A stretch of 64,000 bases of DNA, from contig WRHU01000006.1 in the NCBI GenBank assembly GCA_009783085.1, positions 53,803-117,802 on the forward strand, read 5' to 3'. The stretch's first letter is position 1. The number at the start of each line of letters is the position of its first letter. The position numbers and the translations under genes were made by a program. A model generated the notes under the pieces. It was not told the DNA's origin, searched no databases, and worked only from the letters and a program-made list of their open reading frames with translations. Origin of the DNA: Coriobacteriia bacterium (GTDB taxonomy: Bacteria > Actinomycetota > Coriobacteriia > Coriobacteriales > UBA8131). Below are positions 46,426-55,484 of this stretch, in pieces.

Positions 46426-47940
46426 CTACATATCCGCGTTCATCAACTGGATAATACCCTTTTTGCGCATCGACCTACTGATACTCACAGAAAGCAAGGC
46501 GCTCAGTACGGGCGATATAACAAGCAAAGCCAAGAGCGGCATCAAAACCTGTGAAACGTTTTTGAATAAGCTCACATAAAAAACAGACGCGAGCTGGCTG
46601 TCCAAAAGATACACGAGCAAAAGCCCTAAAGCGCACGCCACCACAAGGCTTAACAGCTGAACAAACTCCAATTCAAAAAAGTTAAGGAGGTAGAGGTCTT
46701 TGTTTTTTATACCTACCGCTTTAAGCATGCCGTAGTAATGTTCCTTTTGACTGATTTGAAAAAGCAACATATTGTTCAAATTAACAAGAGTGGCGATAAC
46801 GAGCACAATGCCCAACACAAGCAGCACAAAGCTCATAATCTGATTGTGATAGGTAAGCTCGGTATAAAGCTCAACATAGTATTCGTTAGTCCATATATCA
46901 ATGTCCAGATTTCTGTTTTCGAGGATTTCTGGGTCTACATCGGGCATTTCGTTGGGCTTCAAGATTATTACGCCCAATTCCGACCCCGCACGCTTAGAAA
47001 GCTCAACAATTTGGTCAAAGGACGGAACATTGCACGATACAAAATAGCGAGGTGATGCCCCTTTTGGTAGCTGATTTTTATACAAATCACTCTGAGTTGA
47101 AAAAATTATTTGAGGAGCATCTCGTTTGCTTTCTATTCTAAAGACGTTTTCTGAGAGTATACCGGCAATTTCGTAACCTGCAAATAAAACCTCGCCATTG
47201 CTGTTTGTAAGTGTCACTGCTTTACCCACAAGGCTTTCGTGTTCTGCCTCGGCAATCCCAAACTTAGTGAGCATATAGTCAGATATAAGGATTTCGTTGC
47301 TGTTTTGGATTTCTCGACCAAATACAAGAGGATTTTCCTGCGGAAACTTAAAGGCAAACTCTTTAAGCTCATTTGGTGTTAAAAGGTTTCCTCGCTTGTG
47401 ATACCAAAAACCCGCATCAAAACGCACCGTAAAATCAAGCTCATCGTCAAGCAACCTGCCTTGCTCCTCATACGGGAAGATGTAGCTAAAATCATTTGTT
47501 CCTTGATAGGTTTTTTCCTCAATTTCCAACGCATACTCAGATAGTTCGGTGTTCCTTTGCTCAAGTGCAGCATACGCATCAAAAACATCGTCTGATGGCT
47601 CGAGCTCATCGGCAAGCGTGTGATACATGACGCCATCAAGCACTTCCCAGAACGGATACTGAGAATAGATGCTCGTGTCCTCAGGAGGAATAACATCTTG
47701 TATTTTATCTAGATTTTCAATCAGTTTTTTCTCATTGGCAGGAACAATCAGCTCAAAACGAGCCTCAGAAATTTTTTTTGTTAAAACGTCATCGAGCGTT
47801 GACTTCATCGAACTCGTATACATAAAACCAAAGATACAAAAGGTAAAAATGAAGGCAAAATTGAGTACAAGCAACGCCGTGGTGTGCTTCTTGTTCCACA
47901 GGGAATATAAGGAGAGCTTGAGTATGTCGAGAAGTTTCAT
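46426..47940 (-). CDS. ABC transporter permease, FtsX/MacB-like
   Basis: A 504-residue membrane protein: an N-terminal span (about 21-43), a large extracellular domain (about 50-340, acidic, with AEHESLVGKAVTLTNSNGE), and three C-terminal spans with the FtsX-like block LLVLGIVLVIATLVNLNNMLL and YGMLKAVGIKNKDLY. It is the last gene of a four-gene cluster (lipoprotein, ATPase, two permeases), 26 bp after the other permease. Such sets export lipoproteins, peptides or drugs; the cargo is unknown. Confidence 0.87.
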   Translation of the reverse strand: MKLLDILKLSLYSLWNKKHTTALLVLNFAFIFTFCIFGFMYTSSMKSTLDDVLTKKISEARFELIVPANEKKLIENLDKIQDVIPPEDTSIYSQYPFWEVLDGVMYHTLADELEPSDDVFDAYAALEQRNTELSEYALEIEEKTYQGTNDFSYIFPYEEQGRLLDDELDFTVRFDAGFWYHKRGNLLTPNELKEFAFKFPQENPLVFGREIQNSNEILISDYMLTKFGIAEAEHESLVGKAVTLTNSNGEVLFAGYEIAGILSENVFRIESKRDAPQIIFSTQSDLYKNQLPKGASPRYFVSCNVPSFDQIVELSKRAGSELGVIILKPNEMPDVDPEILENRNLDIDIWTNEYYVELYTELTYHNQIMSFVLLVLGIVLVIATLVNLNNMLLFQISQKEHYYGMLKAVGIKNKDLYLLNFFELEFVQLLSLVVACALGLLLVYLLDSQLASVFYVSLFKNVSQVLMPLLALLVISPVLSALLSVSISRSMRKKGIIQLMNADM

Positions 47941-47966
47941 TACGTTGCCTCGTCTTTTTGTTTTTG

Positions 47967-49193
47967 CTAATCCCTATTGGTAATTATTCTTAAAACGTCA
48001 ATGTTTCTTATTTTTTGAAACGCAAGTGCCCATGCCAAAAGCATAAAGGCATGAGGAACAGCCACGGCCAGCAAAATGTTACGCAGGTTTATCGTGTTAA
48101 GTCCTAATGAACCAATCTCATAAAACTGACCTATTTTTCCTGCTATGAGAAGGTAGAGCAAGTAGCCAAACACAAATGCCAAAACGAGTGCTAGGCACAG
48201 AATAATTTCCATAATAATCAAATAGAGAATTGCGAGCACGTAATCCTTTGTGCCCAGCGCTTTGAGCATTCCAAGAAACGGCGTGCGCTTTTTTATGGCG
48301 ATAGAGATAAAGGAAGCAAGCAAAAGCAAGCCTATGAGATTGAGAACTATAAACAACGCAAGGAGGAAATACTCCACGAATGCTATTTGCTCCAATAGAG
48401 CCTCAATAGTAGAACCATACGTTAATATGCCCATCTCAAGTAACTTTGCAGAATATGCTGGGTGATCAAACTCGTCAGAAATAGTTGCTGTGCCATCACA
48501 TAGCGTAGAGAGCCCTGCGCCTTCAAGGAGCAACGCTCCCGCATTAAAGGAAATGAGCATCTGCGGGTCATCTCCTAATAGGAGCTCTGGCATTTCCTCT
48601 GTTTCATCATAGGTAAAAAAGGGTTCGTTACTAATTTTGTAGCTTCCAGCAATACTAAACGAATAATTGTTGTTGCCCTGCAGCTTAATTATGTCGCCAA
48701 CGGCAAGCTTGTTTGTTTTGCGGTATTCCTCGCTTACCCAAACAGGATTAAGGGTAGGGTCAGAGTTGTCGGAGCTGTTGGCTTCTGATGCCCAAGGGTT
48801 TCCCTTAACAAGGGTGACACCAACAAACTGTTTAGTCGCAAAATTAACACAGGTTATTTGCGTTGGTTTTTCTAGCTCCCTTTTCTTATGGAAAAAACTA
48901 TAGGCTCCCCCTAACTTGTCCTGTTTTTCAAACTCAAGTCTGACATCTCTTAACCCCATCTCGGTAAGGGTAGAAAAATCATCGTGAGAAGCATGCTTGA
49001 AATAGATACTTTGGTCATAGCGCCACTCGTCAGGAACTTGGCTCTTAAAAACCTCCGGCATTTTTTCCGTGAGCAAAATCATGGAAATACCCGTGCTGAA
49101 AAAAATACAAATTATAAGAATAAACGAGAGATACGAGGTTAGATTAAGTTTTATTTCGTGAGCAACAAGAGAAAGGTAATCACGTAAGTGCAT
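47967..49193 (-). CDS. ABC transporter permease, FtsX/MacB-like
   Basis: A 408-residue permease from ATG 49191-49193 (a TTG two codons earlier is possible). It has an N-terminal span (about 17-37, LSFILIICIFFSTGISMILL), an external domain, and three spans with [20 protein letters not shown], the FtsX-domain cytosolic loop. Its start overlaps the end of the ATPase gene by 14 bp, so the two are translationally coupled. It probably forms a heterodimer with the next permease. Confidence 0.87.
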   Translation of the reverse strand: MHLRDYLSLVAHEIKLNLTSYLSFILIICIFFSTGISMILLTEKMPEVFKSQVPDEWRYDQSIYFKHASHDDFSTLTEMGLRDVRLEFEKQDKLGGAYSFFHKKRELEKPTQITCVNFATKQFVGVTLVKGNPWASEANSSDNSDPTLNPVWVSEEYRKTNKLAVGDIIKLQGNNNYSFSIAGSYKISNEPFFTYDETEEMPELLLGDDPQMLISFNAGALLLEGAGLSTLCDGTATISDEFDHPAYSAKLLEMGILTYGSTIEALLEQIAFVEYFLLALFIVLNLIGLLLLASFISIAIKKRTPFLGMLKALGTKDYVLAILYLIIMEIILCLALVLAFVFGYLLYLLIAGKIGQFYEIGSLGLNTINLRNILLAVAVPHAFMLLAWALAFQKIRNIDVLRIITNRD

Positions 49194-49854
49194 CGGCAAT
49201 CACCAAGCCGTCTTTGAGCGTAATAATGCGGTCTGCAATCCGTGCGTCGTCCATGTTGTGGGTCACGAGAAGCACCTTGGTGTTGTTGAGCGAAAGTGTT
49301 TTGAGTATGCGCATAACCCAAGCACTGTTTTCTGAGTCGAGGTTACCGCACGGCTCGTCTGCAAAAAGATAGGGAGGGCGGTTAATGATAGCGCGGGCAA
49401 TACTTACCCGCTGACGCTCCCCGCCAGAAAGCTCGCTTGCCTTGTTTTGTGCCTTGGTTTCTAAGCCGACAAGCTTGAGGCTTTCAAGAACCCTTTGCTT
49501 TCTTGTTTCGTTGTCTGCCTTGCCAACAATGAGAGGCATTTCAACATTTGTATACACACTGTAGCTTGGCTCAAGAAAGAAAGATTGGAAAACAAAACCA
49601 ATTTTTTTATTTCGAAAATCTGCTAACTGTGCTTGGTTTAGGCCCTTGAGAGGGCTGTCGTCCACCACAACCTCGCCACTGGTAATGCTTTCCAGTCCTC
49701 CCATGATATGAAGCAGCGTTGATTTGCCCGAACCTGATTTGCCCACAAACGCCACCATGTTCTCGTTGGTTATCTCAAATGATACTCCGTTAAGGGCAGG
49801 AAATGCTGCTGCTCCTTGGTTGTAGGTTTTTGTAAGATTTGCTACTTGTATCAT
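49180..49854 (-). CDS. ABC transporter ATP-binding protein, LolD/MacB family
   Basis: A 224-residue ATPase starting MIQVANLTKTYNQGAAAF. Walker A GKSGSGKSTLL, Q-loop FVFQSFFL, signature LSGGERQRVSIARA, Walker B YLFADEPCGNLD and the H-loop VTHNMDDARI are all intact. It lies 15 bp after the lipoprotein gene and overlaps the first permease. It powers the exporter encoded by the next two genes. Confidence 0.93.
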   Translation of the reverse strand: MIQVANLTKTYNQGAAAFPALNGVSFEITNENMVAFVGKSGSGKSTLLHIMGGLESITSGEVVVDDSPLKGLNQAQLADFRNKKIGFVFQSFFLEPSYSVYTNVEMPLIVGKADNETRKQRVLESLKLVGLETKAQNKASELSGGERQRVSIARAIINRPPYLFADEPCGNLDSENSAWVMRILKTLSLNNTKVLLVTHNMDDARIADRIITLKDGLVIADALT

Positions 49855-49869
49855 GGGCAAAAGTCCTGC

Positions 49870-50340
49870 CTACTTGCTGGCGAGCGCAAAGTCCATCTCA
49901 AGAAAGGTTATCGTTTTTGCTTTTGGGTTGTAGTCTAACATCAGACCGGACTCCGTCAGCAGAATATATGCTACCTTTCCATCTTTTTCGTAAAGATACG
50001 GCAATTTTCCATCAAGCGAAAGTGCGTAGTCCTTTCGCAATACATTGAGCTCGTCTTCCGTTGCCTCCGCAATAACAATTTCATGGTCTTCTCCCGTAGC
50101 AATATCGGTATAAAAAACCGTTCCCATTCCATTGATAAAATTGTTGGTAAACTCTGTAAAATCAACGTTGACAAACTCAAGGTAATCCTGCTCAACCTGT
50201 ATATACGAATTCTCATCAGAGCCATTGAGAAGGTAGCTACCCAACACTGGCTCTTGCGTCAATCCACAGCCACAAAGCAGCGCAAGTGAAAAAGCTAGAC
50301 TCAGCACCACGCTATTCATTTTTAGAATCGTTTTTCTCAT
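49870..50340 (-). CDS. Predicted lipoprotein linked to ABC exporter
   Basis: A 156-residue protein with a lipoprotein signal: basic MRKTILK, hydrophobic core SVVLSLAFSLALL and a lipobox around LLCGC. The mature part is acidic with paired motifs (SYIQVEQDYLEFVNVD, LMLDYNPKAKTITFLEMD) suggesting a small beta domain. AAAGGA precedes the ATG. I recognise no family. As first gene of the exporter cluster it may be a substrate-binding or immunity-type partner (inference). Confidence 0.75.
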   Translation of the reverse strand: MRKTILKMNSVVLSLAFSLALLCGCGLTQEPVLGSYLLNGSDENSYIQVEQDYLEFVNVDFTEFTNNFINGMGTVFYTDIATGEDHEIVIAEATEDELNVLRKDYALSLDGKLPYLYEKDGKVAYILLTESGLMLDYNPKAKTITFLEMDFALASK

Positions 50341-50528
50341 AGTATGTTCCTTTGTTCTATCAAATAGTTTAGAGATGGCAAGGCTCTAAGTATAGCAAAA
50401 GCTGCATACAGTAAGTAATTCCAGAACCTTACTTGGTTTTTGCTTGATTTTGAAACATCTGCTGTAAAAATTGTTAGTCAGTGCTTGGAGTTTGCTCTTT
50501 CGCGCCTAGAACATAAGGACTGATGTTT

Positions 50529-51395
50529 TTAAGCAACATACCATTGTGCGGCATCTGGGGTGTTTCCCTCGACGCCTTTAGTGTTCTCGGCATCTTTAGC
50601 ATCCTCTGCACCCCGTGCCACCAAAAACCCCTCTTGCTCAAGCGCAGCTAAAAGCTCCAAAACAAGCTCTGTAGATACGGCATCGCGCCCTCCTGCTTGC
50701 TCAAAAACACTAAGCTGCTCCGTAAGCTCGTCAGCAGTTTGTCCGGGAACAGCAAGCACCAGGCGCAAAAGTTCCGCACGTTTTTGCCGTACCGAACCCT
50801 CAAAACTCGACTGCTTGCTATGGTGGGCAGAACGGCGCGAAGGATTCGGAAGGGTTTTTTTGAGATATGAGCCGTAATCGAGCAAAGCGTAATACCAGCC
50901 CCGTGGATTATCGGCAGAGCACGTTTGCTCAACAAGCGGAATAATCTCGGTGTCTTTAACGCTGTCGCTCTCAGCAAAAAACTCGTGAATAAACACCGTG
51001 CGCACGTTGGTTTCAAGGTAAACTTGCGGTTTTTGGTAGGCAAAAACACAAACGCCACCTGCCGTTGCAGGACCAATGCCCGGCAAAGCCAAAAGCTCAT
51101 CATATTCATGTGGAACTTCGCCAGCCCATTCGGCAGAAATAATATCAGCACAGCGCTTGAGTGCTACTGCCCGGCGGTTATACCCCAAACCCTGCCACCG
51201 CTCCAACACCTCGGCAAGGGGTGCTGCCGCCAAAGCGTCAACGGTAGGAAACACCGCCAGCCAACGCTCCCAGTGGGTAAGCACCCGAGAAACCTGCGTT
51301 TGCTGCAGCATAATCTCGCTTATTAAAACTTCATAGGGGTTATCAGTGCCACGCCACGGCAAATCGCGGTAGAGGCGGTTTCCCTCATGCCACAT
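50529..51395 (-). CDS. MutY-like adenine DNA glycosylase without FeS cluster
   Basis: A 288-residue HhH-GPD glycosylase starting MWHEGNRLYRDLPWRGTDNP. It has the MutY residues SEIMLQQTQV (catalytic Glu27) and the helix-hairpin-helix LPGIGPATAGG, but at the Asp138-equivalent place it reads YLETNVRTVF, a Glu. The four cysteines of the usual FeS loop are missing; the protein instead reads GSYLKKTLPNPSRR. The C-terminus is short, winged-helix-like, with an Ala/Asp/Glu-rich end and no obvious MutT-like 8-oxoG domain. The region before the ATG has no good ribosome site. Confidence 0.85.
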   Translation of the reverse strand: MWHEGNRLYRDLPWRGTDNPYEVLISEIMLQQTQVSRVLTHWERWLAVFPTVDALAAAPLAEVLERWQGLGYNRRAVALKRCADIISAEWAGEVPHEYDELLALPGIGPATAGGVCVFAYQKPQVYLETNVRTVFIHEFFAESDSVKDTEIIPLVEQTCSADNPRGWYYALLDYGSYLKKTLPNPSRRSAHHSKQSSFEGSVRQKRAELLRLVLAVPGQTADELTEQLSVFEQAGGRDAVSTELVLELLAALEQEGFLVARGAEDAKDAENTKGVEGNTPDAAQWYVA

Positions 51396-51460
51396 TCGCT
51401 CAATAAAACTATTGAGAGCTTGAGGATTGTTTGCAGAACGGGCGATGGCTTAAGCCGCAC

Positions 51461-51910
51461 CTAAGACGACTTAGCAGAGCTTGCGGCATGTCCTAGTTGC
51501 AAAGGCATGCCATCTCCTTGGAGGATATCTTTGATGGTCGCCCCTGAGAGATAATCACGCAAAATGTCGTTTGCGCCCTCCCAAACCGTGTGGAATGAGC
51601 AGTTCTCATCGCGTGAACACCAGCCGTCTGCAGTAGTGCAAATAGCAACGTTGACCTTGCCTTGTATTGCTTCAATAAACTCAAGCAGGGTAAAGCTGTC
51701 GGCATCTTTTGCAAGAACCATACCACCGTGTGCACCACGAATAGTACGCACAAATCCACTTAAAACAAGGTCGTGTTGAATACTGCGAGCAAACGCATAG
51801 GGTACTTCTTGCTGCTCGGCTGCCTCACGCACCGACAAAGGCTTCCCCTCGTTTTCAATGAGGGCAGCAATAAGGCGAATTGCATAATCAGTCCTACGCG
51901 TTATGTCCAT
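51461..51910 (-). CDS. Rrf2 family regulator (probable FeS or NO/redox sensor)
   Basis: A 149-residue Rrf2 protein: MDITRRTDYAIRLIAALIEN, helix-turn-helix around SVREAAEQQEVPYAFARSIQ, wing IRGAHGGMVLAKD, and Cys91, Cys98 and Cys104 (ICTTADGWCSRDENC), a cluster-type spacing. It lies 65 bp upstream of the MutY-like gene on the same strand, so the two may be cotranscribed. Its sequence differs from the Rrf2 protein at 27.3 kb. Confidence 0.9.
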   Translation of the reverse strand: MDITRRTDYAIRLIAALIENEGKPLSVREAAEQQEVPYAFARSIQHDLVLSGFVRTIRGAHGGMVLAKDADSFTLLEFIEAIQGKVNVAICTTADGWCSRDENCSFHTVWEGANDILRDYLSGATIKDILQGDGMPLQLGHAASSAKSS

Positions 51911-51970
51911 CAGTCAACCTTTCTTATAAGTAGATGAATAGTATCATACTCGTCACAAATATCACAATAA

Positions 51971-53725
51971 TCACAAATTAGACAAATCGTTGTCGATTTC
52001 GCTGCGGAATTGAGCAACAATCGTGTCCTCAATATGAGCACGTTGGGGAGATTTTTCCTCAAAACACTCTCTGAGCTGCGAGAGCACGTCGCTCAAAGAC
52101 ACCATACGGTGCAGTCCCGTACGCAAAGACTCTCGGTAGGCGTCCTCAACCGCTCCTTGCGCCGCCCACACCAACTCATTGCGTGCAACATCTTGAGAAA
52201 GCTCGGCAAGCTGGGCAAAGTTTATGCCCTTAAATGAGGGGTGCTCCTTGGCAAAATAGCGCAAAATCTCCTCGCGCTCCTCAACGTCGGGCGAAGCTAT
52301 CTCAATTTCTCGATACGAACCTAAAACGTCGAGCAAGCCTTCCCCGAGCAAAGCAGGAACCTGACTGGGCGCATCTACCGAAGTTCCAATAACAAACACC
52401 TCGCCATAAGCACACAGGGTAGTGAGGTGACCCAAAACATCAGCCTGCATGGAACGCTGGGGCATTACGCCACCGGTGCCATGCGGATTAAAGCCCTGAG
52501 AGCCCGACGATGCGCCGTACTCCCCTTGCGTATAGCCAAACCGTTGTCCTTGGCTAATCGCTTGTTCCTCACGTCTAAATAACTCTTGGAGCAAGTCAAT
52601 GTTTTGAACAATGAGCGTGCAGGGGTGAGGCAAATCGGCGAGGCGAGGCGGACCAAAAACAGAGCGCTTTGTGGGGCCAACTACTTTTATGGTGCCGCCG
52701 CTTCCCTCAAACTCAACGATAATTTCAATAAAGGGCCAGCCTATCTCAACGGCAGTCGCCTTTGCAAACAGGGCAAGATCCTCGCGGTTAGAACCGTGAA
52801 AGAAAAAACTGTCGGTAAGCACGGGGCCAGAAACTCCATGCAAATTATTTGCCTGCTTGATAAAGTCCTTAAACTGCGCATCGGCAGCCGTTGTAAAACC
52901 AAATTGACGCATGGACTGTACCGCCTGCTTGTAGCCCGTAAGGGCCTCGTAGCGAAGCACCTGCTCATCTTGCACTTGCGTATCAGATGACGATGCTCCG
53001 TCTGCAGCAGCAAGAACACCGCCAACTTTGTTTAGCTCGGCAAGATGGATTTCAAGATTGTCAAAAATGCGATTCAAGTTGAGCTTGGTTGCATTTTTTA
53101 TGTCACGTGTAATGCTTTTTATTTCAGAGGTGTTCTCGGCAGTAAGCCCTGCGGTGTTTGCCGCATTGCCCGCACTTGTGGCATCGGTAGCGTTTGTGGT
53201 ATTTGCGGTATCGGCAGCGCTGGCGATGTTTGTGGTATCGGCAGCGCTCTCAGGCTCAATAATACGCGCTGGTGTTATTTCTTGGCGCTCGGCTGCTGCG
53301 AATGTTTCGGCAGCCGAACCCTCAAGCTGCGCCTCTTGCGTCAAGGTCTGGGCAAACTGAGCAATCTCCTCATGCGTTAGCCCAAAATCCTCAAGCTGAT
53401 GAACTGCCAACTCTTTGAGCTGCTTAAGCGCTTCTTCAGTTTGCTCAGGAGAATGATACGGAAGCAAATCGTGGAAAATGGACTCTGCGCTTGAATGGTC
53501 GCCCTGCTCACACGCAAGCAACCAAGCATGGTTCATGCCATCAAGTATGCGCTCGGTAGGCGCAAGCCCTTGCTCAATCGCCAGCTCAAAAGCAGCGCAG
53601 TACAAATGCACGGCCAAACGTGCCTGCCCTGCCTCGCGTGCCTCATCGGCTGAGTCAAGATACGAACTAATGCCCTGCTGCGGGTCGCTGAGCTGTTGTG
53701 TATTGACGTCGCTCTCAAAATCCAT
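51971..53725 (-). CDS. Degenerate AAA+-like protein with TPR-like N-terminus
   Basis: A 584-residue protein. Residues 1-130 are helical and TPR-like (AREAGQARLAVHLYCAAFELA). About 160-205 are Ala/Asn/Thr low-complexity (TANTTNATDATSAGNAANTA). About 300-560 resemble an AAA+ module: the Walker A place reads FFHGSNREDLALFAKATA without GKT, Walker B place CTLIVQNIDLLQEL, sensor-1 FVIGTSVDAP, and a lid helix bundle. Lack of GK[ST] implies no normal ATP hydrolysis. GAGG precedes the ATG. The role is unknown; it may be a scaffold or a divergent ATPase. Confidence 0.75.
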   Translation of the reverse strand: MDFESDVNTQQLSDPQQGISSYLDSADEAREAGQARLAVHLYCAAFELAIEQGLAPTERILDGMNHAWLLACEQGDHSSAESIFHDLLPYHSPEQTEEALKQLKELAVHQLEDFGLTHEEIAQFAQTLTQEAQLEGSAAETFAAAERQEITPARIIEPESAADTTNIASAADTANTTNATDATSAGNAANTAGLTAENTSEIKSITRDIKNATKLNLNRIFDNLEIHLAELNKVGGVLAAADGASSSDTQVQDEQVLRYEALTGYKQAVQSMRQFGFTTAADAQFKDFIKQANNLHGVSGPVLTDSFFFHGSNREDLALFAKATAVEIGWPFIEIIVEFEGSGGTIKVVGPTKRSVFGPPRLADLPHPCTLIVQNIDLLQELFRREEQAISQGQRFGYTQGEYGASSGSQGFNPHGTGGVMPQRSMQADVLGHLTTLCAYGEVFVIGTSVDAPSQVPALLGEGLLDVLGSYREIEIASPDVEEREEILRYFAKEHPSFKGINFAQLAELSQDVARNELVWAAQGAVEDAYRESLRTGLHRMVSLSDVLSQLRECFEEKSPQRAHIEDTIVAQFRSEIDNDLSNL

Positions 53726-53918
53726 AGTAAACCTCGTGCCACCTATCTTGCTGTTCTCGCAAGCCTGTTGTTTTGCTCACTGCGTCTTGTTGCGTGCGTT
53801 TGCATGGCCACGCTTTTATGCTCACGCACATTTTTTGCCCTAGTTTTTCTCTCATATAATACCGTGAAGCAGCCTATCTGTCACCAGTGTAACTCCCTGA
53901 GTGGCAGATGGGTGTTCC

Positions 53919-55439
53919 CTACCTTTTTTTTGGAATGGGCCAATCGACAATTTCCCAGCCGTGTTCGTGCGCATAACCAGCAAGACGACGGTCAGGTTCC
54001 ACTGCGACGGCGTGTTGGGCGGCGGCAAGCAGGGGTATGTCTGAGAAATAATCGCCATACGCCCACGTTATCTCCCAATTTCCCTCGCCAAAATGCTCAT
54101 TTGCACACTCAGTTAGCTGAATGAGCTTTTGTTTTCCTTCTGGCGGAGCGCAAACGGTGCGCCCTGTGTAGTAGCCATCTTTGATTTCCATCTGGGTGGC
54201 AATGTGCCCGTCAAGCCCTATATCTTTGACAACCTCGCGCACAATGGGGTCAAAAGAAGCACTCACCAAGATAACATGCTCGCCGTCTTGTTGGTGCTTT
54301 TGTATGCGCTCTAAGGCCTGCGGACGCAAATGACGCTGCAGCTCATCGTAATAAAGCGTACTCATAATGGCGTTAGCGTCTGCGGAGGGAAAGTTGGTAA
54401 AACTCCCAAAAATGTACTTGCGCGGCAGGCTCTGGTCGAGCTCCAGCCCCAGCTTGTAGCGTGCTCCCCAAAAGCTAATTTTCGCCAGTGCCAGCACCGA
54501 CATAATGCGCTTGCTTGCAAGTTTTCTTACCAAACGGATTGGCGAGGCGGTATCGAGCAGCGTACCATCAAGGTCAAAGGCAACAATGCGGACTTTTTTT
54601 GCCGAGGTGGTGCTGGTTTTTGCCGAGGCGGTGCGGGTTTTTGCCGAGCTGCTGGTTTTTGCGGGTGCGCCGCTTCTTGAAGTTGCGCCAGCTTTTGCAG
54701 ACCTGCTGGTTTTTGCGGGCTCGCACGAAGCGGTCTTATTCTCTTTGTCAAACAAAGCACGCAGCGCAAACAGCGCGTTGGCGCGATGCGAAATCTTGTT
54801 TTTCTCCTTGGCGGAATATTCGGCAAGCGTGCGCTCCTTGCGCTCCTTGCGCTGTTTGCGCTGCGCGCGCTGTGTGCGCCCAGAACCAGCAGGGCTGCCA
54901 AAACCAGCAGAGCTGCCAGAGCCACCAGCCTGTTCTTGTTCCAAGGCGGGCACAAAAACGGGGTCATAGCCAAAGCCCTGTTTGCCGCGCGGCGCAAAAG
55001 CTATACTTCCCTCAAGTCGCCCCTCTGCCAACGACTCCGTGCCGTCCTCATCTATAAAAACAAGCGAACACACAAAACGTGCGGTTCTTTTATCGTCAGC
55101 TACGTCTTCAAGCGCAGCGAGTAATTTAGCATTACATTCTTTGGCGGTCGCACCTTGGCCAGCATACCGTGCTGAATAAATGCCCGGCGCACCATCAAGC
55201 GCATCAACCATCAAACCAGAGTCGTCGGCAAGCGTAGCGCAACCAAAGGTTTCGTGAACAAAACGTGCCTTGATGCGAGCATTACCTTCAAAGGTTTCTG
55301 CGTTCTCAGGCGGCATCTCCAGCGTAGCTCCCTGCTCGTGCTTAGATAAGGGAACCAGCTTCCAATCTGGCTTGTCGAGAATGGCAGCGATTTCTAAGAC
55401 TTTATGGGCATTTTGCGTGGCAACAACGACTGTTTTCAT
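53919..55439 (-). CDS. rdgB: RdgB/HAM1 NTP pyrophosphatase fused to HAD-IB phosphatase
   Basis: A 506-residue fusion. Residues 1-232 are a non-canonical purine NTP pyrophosphatase: ATQNAHKVLEIAAIL, LADDSGLMVDALDGAPG, GFGYDPVFVP and KNKISHRANAL. This half carries an insert at 167-202 rich in Gly/Ser, then Arg/Gln/Lys. Residues 233-282 are a Ser/Lys/Ala/Thr linker. Residues 283-506 are a SerB/HAD-IB type phosphatase: VAFDLDGTLLD, VILVSASFDPIV and ITWAYGDYFSDIPLL. It follows rph by 45 bp; murI-rph-rdgB is a known order. Reading frame is continuous, so this is a true fusion unless a frameshift was missed. Confidence 0.9.
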   Translation of the reverse strand: MKTVVVATQNAHKVLEIAAILDKPDWKLVPLSKHEQGATLEMPPENAETFEGNARIKARFVHETFGCATLADDSGLMVDALDGAPGIYSARYAGQGATAKECNAKLLAALEDVADDKRTARFVCSLVFIDEDGTESLAEGRLEGSIAFAPRGKQGFGYDPVFVPALEQEQAGGSGSSAGFGSPAGSGRTQRAQRKQRKERKERTLAEYSAKEKNKISHRANALFALRALFDKENKTASCEPAKTSRSAKAGATSRSGAPAKTSSSAKTRTASAKTSTTSAKKVRIVAFDLDGTLLDTASPIRLVRKLASKRIMSVLALAKISFWGARYKLGLELDQSLPRKYIFGSFTNFPSADANAIMSTLYYDELQRHLRPQALERIQKHQQDGEHVILVSASFDPIVREVVKDIGLDGHIATQMEIKDGYYTGRTVCAPPEGKQKLIQLTECANEHFGEGNWEITWAYGDYFSDIPLLAAAQHAVAVEPDRRLAGYAHEHGWEIVDWPIPKKR

Positions 55440-55484
55440 GCACCCATACTTTCTGTTTCGAGCGTTTTCATATAATGGTACTCC

